In this document: piece by piece, positions 60,441 through 64,000 of the stretch
Layout: every line of letters begins with the position of its first letter
Numbering within the stretch: position 1 is the stretch's first letter
Assembly (NCBI GenBank): GCA_023444055.1
Contig: JAEZRV010000092.1
Span: forward strand, 1-64,000
Direction: 5' to 3'
Length of the DNA stretch: 64,000 nt
From: Bacillota bacterium
Lineage (GTDB): Bacteria > Bacillota > Clostridia > Acetivibrionales > DSM-1351
The notes under the pieces: generated by a model
Told to the model about the DNA's origin: nothing
Database searches by the model: none
The model's input: only the letters and a program-made list of their open reading frames with translations
Made by a program: the position numbers and the translations under genes

Positions 60441-61577
60441 TTAGTCTAAGCAATTCATAATTTCCTTTTTGACTTCAGGTTTAATTACATTTCCATATTT
60501 ACTAGCTAAAGATTCTAATATACTTTTAGCCAATTCATTTAAGCCAAGCTGCTTATACAGAGCACAAACATCTAATACAATCCAGAATACCGTCTCACTA
60601 TCAGGCTGCTGTTGCAATGCCTTCAAATAGTACTTAATAGCTTCTTCCTTCTTATTATCACTCTTGTTTTGAAGAGCTTTAAGAACTAGAGATTTTGCAT
60701 CGCTCACATCCATTGTTGATGATTCATTTAGTTCCGCTTCTAATTCTGCTTCTAGTTCCGCTTCTAGTTCTGCTTCTAGTTCCGGAATTTGTTCATTTCT
60801 TTCTGCTATACCAATATCTGTCACTTCGGTTTCTGTAGCACTAAATCCTACTGTATTGTCCTCCGGTACTTCGGTCTGAGCAATTAAATCTTCCGTAACA
60901 TTTTTATTTAAATAATTAAATGCATTTTCTTCTTCAACATCAGATATATTAGGAGTTAATATTTCTTCATCGTCTAAAGTTACCAAGTTGTCACAGACAC
61001 TATCTATACTTTCTATAGTTTTATCGACACAATCTAAATCTTGAGAACAATCTTCAACTACATAATTTGCTTCTTCTAAGCTCTCATTACAATCACTAAA
61101 ATCATCAAGAGTAACATTATGCAGAGTATTATCAATAACTAATTCTTGTTTTTCTTCTATTCCCATTGTATCAATATTTTGTTCAGTGTCAACTGGTTTT
61201 TTGAATATGTTTTCTACATTATCGGACTTAATTTTAGCTATTGTCCTATCAATCACTGCACAGCAATCAATAGCAATCACTTTATTAGGTATAACCAATG
61301 AAACAATTAAGCTAATCATTAATATTAAAATCAAGAAAATAACTAACACGATTAGTACAGATATAATAAAAGCTAAACTTTTATTCACAAATATACTTTC
61401 TTTTAATAAAATCATTACTGACTCAAAGACTGGTAAAAATGTAACTTTCAAAAGTACAGCGCCAAGTGAAATTGAAATCAACATACCTAGATTTAATTCT
61501 TTTGCTCTATATAACAAATAAAAAGCAACTAGAGGGGTAACTATAATAATAAAAGCCGGAATCCCATTATAAGACAT
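60441..61577 (-). CDS. Membrane protein with acidic linker and C-terminal TPR-like repeats
   Basis: 378 residues from ATG 61577 (TGTGGAGG five to six nt upstream; the ATG at 61631 lacks an SD). Four N-terminal membrane helices (PAFIIIVTPLVAFYLLY; AFIISVLIVLVIFLILILM) precede a long acidic cytosolic stretch. This ends in a pure ELEA repeat (about 265-284), encoded by 12-bp units. A C-terminal TPR-like pair follows (KALQNKSDNKKEEAIKYYLK; IVLDVCALYKQLGLNELAKS). The family has no name known to me. Scaffold for protein interaction at the membrane is a reasonable inference. Confidence 0.8.
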   Translation of the reverse strand: MSYNGIPAFIIIVTPLVAFYLLYRAKELNLGMLISISLGAVLLKVTFLPVFESVMILLKESIFVNKSLAFIISVLIVLVIFLILILMISLIVSLVIPNKVIAIDCCAVIDRTIAKIKSDNVENIFKKPVDTEQNIDTMGIEEKQELVIDNTLHNVTLDDFSDCNESLEEANYVVEDCSQDLDCVDKTIESIDSVCDNLVTLDDEEILTPNISDVEEENAFNYLNKNVTEDLIAQTEVPEDNTVGFSATETEVTDIGIAERNEQIPELEAELEAELEAELEAELNESSTMDVSDAKSLVLKALQNKSDNKKEEAIKYYLKALQQQPDSETVFWIVLDVCALYKQLGLNELAKSILESLASKYGNVIKPEVKKEIMNCLD

Positions 61578-61969
61578 AAGCGCCTCCACATTAGTATATC
61601 TCTTTATATCTTCTTTTAAAAAAATCATCAAACTAACTAATTCAAGTATATTCGTGGTTCTGTAACAAAAATCCCACTTATTTGACTGATGTTATCATAG
61701 TGCAGTTACTCGGCATATGTTAACATTTTACCGCTTATTTTGCTTATTTGCATCTTTATTTATAACTTTTTATTTATGAATTTATAAATGGATATATAAT
61801 CCTTATGTAATTAGACATTCCAGCAAAATATAAAAGCTTGTAGCTCGTACCTCTAAACATTGAATTTTTCGATTAAACCTTTGAGTAGTTCACAACTACA
61901 AGCCATTTATATCTTCCTTAGACTTACTATAATATAATAAACTTCTACAAGCCATTATATAATCAATTT
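61578..61969. other. Intergenic region with repeated GCTTGTAG hairpin arms
   Basis: On the minus strand GGCTTGTAG occurs twice (about 61956-61948 and 61909-61901) and its complement CTACAAGC once (about 61840-61833), followed by TTTTATATTTTG. Either upstream copy can pair with the downstream one, so alternative terminator-like hairpins after the tartrate/malate dehydrogenase gene are possible. The right part holds the TPR gene leader and AT-rich sequence. Confidence 0.45.
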
Positions 61970-63049
61970 TTACATCTTAGCAGCTATCTCACCAAGTGCT
62001 TCTATTACAGCATCACCGACCTCATTTGTCTTTGCTGTACCACCCATATCAGGTGTTAAACACTTTTTATCAACCATTACTTTTTCAACTGCATCTAAGA
62101 CTGCTTTTCCCCAATCCTCATAACCAAAGAAGTCGAGCATTTGGCTTACTGACCAAATAGATGCCAAAGGATTTGCTTTTCCCTGACCTGCAATATCTGG
62201 AGCTGAACCATGAACTGGTTCAAACATTGATGGATAAGTGCGTTCAGGATTTAAGTTTGCTCCTGCAGCCAATCCCAATCCTCCTGCAATTGCAGCACCA
62301 AGGTCTGTAATTATATCTCCAAATAAGTTTGAAGTTACTACTATTTGGAATCTTTCTGGTTGCTTTACAAAGAACATACATGCAGCATCAACTAAATATG
62401 AATATGTCTTTACATCTGGATACTCTTTTCCAACTTCCTCAAAAACTTCATCCCAGAAAACCATGGAATAATTAAGTGCGTTTGCTTTACTAATACTAGT
62501 AAGTGTTTTTCCTTCTTTTCTTGCCAATTCATAAGCGTATCTGATAACACGCTCACAACCTTTACGAGAGAATACACCAGTCTGAAGAACAACTTCTTCT
62601 GGTTTTCCTTTGAATAACCAATCTCCTGCACCAGCATACTCACCTTCACTGTTTTCACGAACAACAACCATATCAATTTGGCTTCGGTCAACGCCTTTTA
62701 ACGGACATTCTGCACCATCAAGGAGCTTTACTGGACGAAGATTTATATATTGGTCAAATCCTTTTCTAATTTTCAGAAGTAAGCCCCAAAGAGAAACGTG
62801 ATCTGGTACTCCTGGGTAACCAACAGCACCCAAATAAATTGCATCAAATTTCTGCAATGTTTCCATTCCATCATCAGCAATCATTTTACCTGTTTTAACA
62901 TAGTACTCACATCCCCATGGAAAATCAGTAAATTCAAAGTTTATTTCGGGATTCAATTTAGAAACTGCTTTTAATACCTTTACACCCTCTCCAATAACCT
63001 CAGGTCCAATTCCATCACCTGCAACAACAGCAATCTTATGTTTTTTCAT
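61970..63049 (-). CDS. Tartrate dehydrogenase / D-malate dehydrogenase family protein
   Basis: 359 residues from ATG 63049 (AGGGGTG six nt upstream). Beta-decarboxylating dehydrogenase fold: VVAGDGIGPEVIGEG at the N-terminus, substrate loop WGLLLKIRKGFDQYINLRPV, metal-site region VTSNLFGDIITDLGAAIAGG and NAD loop EPVHGSAPDIAGQGKANP. The WGLLL-type loop in place of the R-rich loop of LeuB or isocitrate dehydrogenase points to tartrate/D-malate substrates. Homoisocitrate or isocitrate activity cannot be excluded. It lies downstream of lon with 57 nt between, so it may be cotranscribed. Confidence 0.85.
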   Translation of the reverse strand: MKKHKIAVVAGDGIGPEVIGEGVKVLKAVSKLNPEINFEFTDFPWGCEYYVKTGKMIADDGMETLQKFDAIYLGAVGYPGVPDHVSLWGLLLKIRKGFDQYINLRPVKLLDGAECPLKGVDRSQIDMVVVRENSEGEYAGAGDWLFKGKPEEVVLQTGVFSRKGCERVIRYAYELARKEGKTLTSISKANALNYSMVFWDEVFEEVGKEYPDVKTYSYLVDAACMFFVKQPERFQIVVTSNLFGDIITDLGAAIAGGLGLAAGANLNPERTYPSMFEPVHGSAPDIAGQGKANPLASIWSVSQMLDFFGYEDWGKAVLDAVEKVMVDKKCLTPDMGGTAKTNEVGDAVIEALGEIAAKM

Positions 63050-63106
63050 TTCATACACCCCTAAAAAATTAATTATATAATTAAAAATAAAATTATTCTA
63101 CATTAT

Positions 63107-64000
63107 TTATTTTGTAGATAATGCATTTTTCAAAACAGTTTTCATATCTGAAGCACAGATAAACTTCATAGATTTCCTAACATTTTCAGGTATCTCATCT
63201 ATATCCTTCTTATTATCTATAGGAATAATAACAGTTTTTATTCCAGCCCTGTGTGCAGCAAGTACCTTTTCCTTTAAGCCACCAATTGGTAACACCCTGC
63301 CTCTGAGTGTTATTTCTCCAGTCATAGCAACTGTTCTATCTACAGGAACTCCAGATAATGCTGAGGCCATTGCAGTTGCCAATGTTATTCCCGCTGAAGG
63401 TCCATCCTTTGGTGTTGCACCCTCAGGTACATGAATGTGAATATCATTCTTTTCATAAAAGTCTTCAGAGATTTTGATTTCTTTGCATACTGACCTAATA
63501 AAGCTTATTGCAGCTTTAGCAGACTCCTTCATTACATCTCCTAAATGACCGGTAAGCTCTAGCTTTCCATTACCCGGCATTATATTTACTTCAATAGATA
63601 ATGTCACTCCGCCCACAGATGTCCATGCAAGCCCTGTCGCAATGCCTATTTCATCATTCTCATTTGCATAATCAACTCTGAATTTCTTAATTCCAAGAAA
63701 CTTTTCCAAGTTGTTTCGAGATACAGTGATAGTTCTCTTATTTTCAGAAACAATTGTTTTAGCAACCTTCCTGCATATAGAGCCTACCTCTCTCTCAAGA
63801 TTTCTTACTCCTGCTTCTCTTGTATAAAAATTAATAACATCTCTGATAGTTTCTTCATCAATCTTTATATTCTTTGAAGTCAAGCCATGTAGCTCAATCT
63901 GCTTTGGCAGCAGATATTTCATTGCAATATTGGCTTTATCCTCTTCTGTATATGATGAAAGTTCAAGAACTTCCATTCTGTCAAGCAAAGGCCTAGGAAC
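63107..64000 (-). CDS. lon: ATP-dependent protease Lon, 3' part
   Basis: About 297 C-terminal residues; the frame is open to the window edge (reading VPRPLLDRMEVLEL), so the N-terminal domain and Walker motifs lie outside. Present are the AAA+ lid (YTEEDKANIAMKYLLPKQI; EAGVRNLERE) and the protease domain with catalytic Ser in TPKDGPSAGITLATAM and catalytic Lys in GLKEKVLAAHRAGIKTVIIP. Degrades damaged and regulatory proteins. LonA type because the lid is followed directly by the peptidase. Confidence 0.96.
   Translation of the reverse strand, partial: VPRPLLDRMEVLELSSYTEEDKANIAMKYLLPKQIELHGLTSKNIKIDEETIRDVINFYTREAGVRNLEREVGSICRKVAKTIVSENKRTITVSRNNLEKFLGIKKFRVDYANENDEIGIATGLAWTSVGGVTLSIEVNIMPGNGKLELTGHLGDVMKESAKAAISFIRSVCKEIKISEDFYEKNDIHIHVPEGATPKDGPSAGITLATAMASALSGVPVDRTVAMTGEITLRGRVLPIGGLKEKVLAAHRAGIKTVIIPIDNKKDIDEIPENVRKSMKFICASDMKTVLKNALSTK

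Noticed and set aside
1..64000. tRNA, rRNA or prophage genes
   Set aside because: None of the characteristic sequences (tRNA T-loop plus CCA, 16S/23S core motifs, integrase or capsid genes) were found.

Overview
The window comes from a low-GC Gram-positive anaerobe of the Clostridia. A type I dockerin with a C. cellulolyticum-like calcium-loop pattern (AI/SI at the specificity positions), meso-DAP dehydrogenase, an NfnAB-type bifurcating transhydrogenase and the maf-radC-mreBCD-mrdA-minCDE block fit a cellulosome-forming Ruminiclostridium relative (C. cellulolyticum/papyrosolvens group). The species call is inference. Almost all genes lie on the minus strand. No rRNA, tRNA or CRISPR was seen.

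Region 1 (1-19.7 kb) is an accessory block read leftward. It encodes a secreted Fn3 protein with a dockerin nested inside an Fn3 domain, a second Fn3 protein with a related cohesin-like C-terminus, two membrane-anchored or secreted helical proteins, a 3438-residue secreted RHS/YD-repeat protein, and a small membrane protein immediately downstream. It ends at an IS66-type element cut by the window edge. The layout suggests a co-expressed surface or secreted assembly with a polymorphic RHS tip. A hairpin-rich 125-nt intergenic stretch lies in the middle.

Region 2 (19.9-33.6 kb) holds a heterodimeric ABC exporter, a copper-amine-oxidase-like stalk protein, and serine biosynthesis (class V aminotransferase plus SerA) behind a tandem glycine riboswitch with a consensus promoter. 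A small gene behind a 15-bp iterated palindromic array and the lysine genes lysA and ddh, with a TrmB-like regulator, complete the region.

Region 3 (33.8-47.5 kb) holds a MoxR / DUF58 / DUF4129 operon interrupted by a 339-bp MITE-like insertion, two half-size TauE/SafE permeases, an AI-2E family permease and a flavodoxin. A small plus-strand cluster follows: two near-identical lipoprotein-like genes and a zincin, each with its own lesion (lost lipobox Cys, lost ATG, internal amber). NfnBA closes the region.

Region 4 (47.7-64 kb) is the conserved cell-shape and division block: SpoIVFB-like M50 and M23 peptidases, mgsA, minEDC, mrdA (PBP2), mreDCB, radC and maf. After it come mecA, a PRC-barrel protein, a TPR membrane protein, a tartrate/D-malate dehydrogenase and the 3' part of lon.

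The most novel signal is in non-coding DNA. Four unrelated genes (minC, mrdA, the DUF58 gene and an unknown membrane-anchored gene) share a leader: a G-rich Shine-Dalgarno-like stretch, then a stem-loop whose 7-bp stem covaries between loci, then the start codon. In the DUF58 copy the loop carries the MITE. Two 3'-end tandem arrays (48 bp and about 112 bp) begin inside the last codons of their genes and share the 9-mer GGAGTATAG next to hairpins. A dispersed repeat of about 65 bp sits directly after two other stop codons. Together these suggest extensive RNA-structure-based control in this genome.
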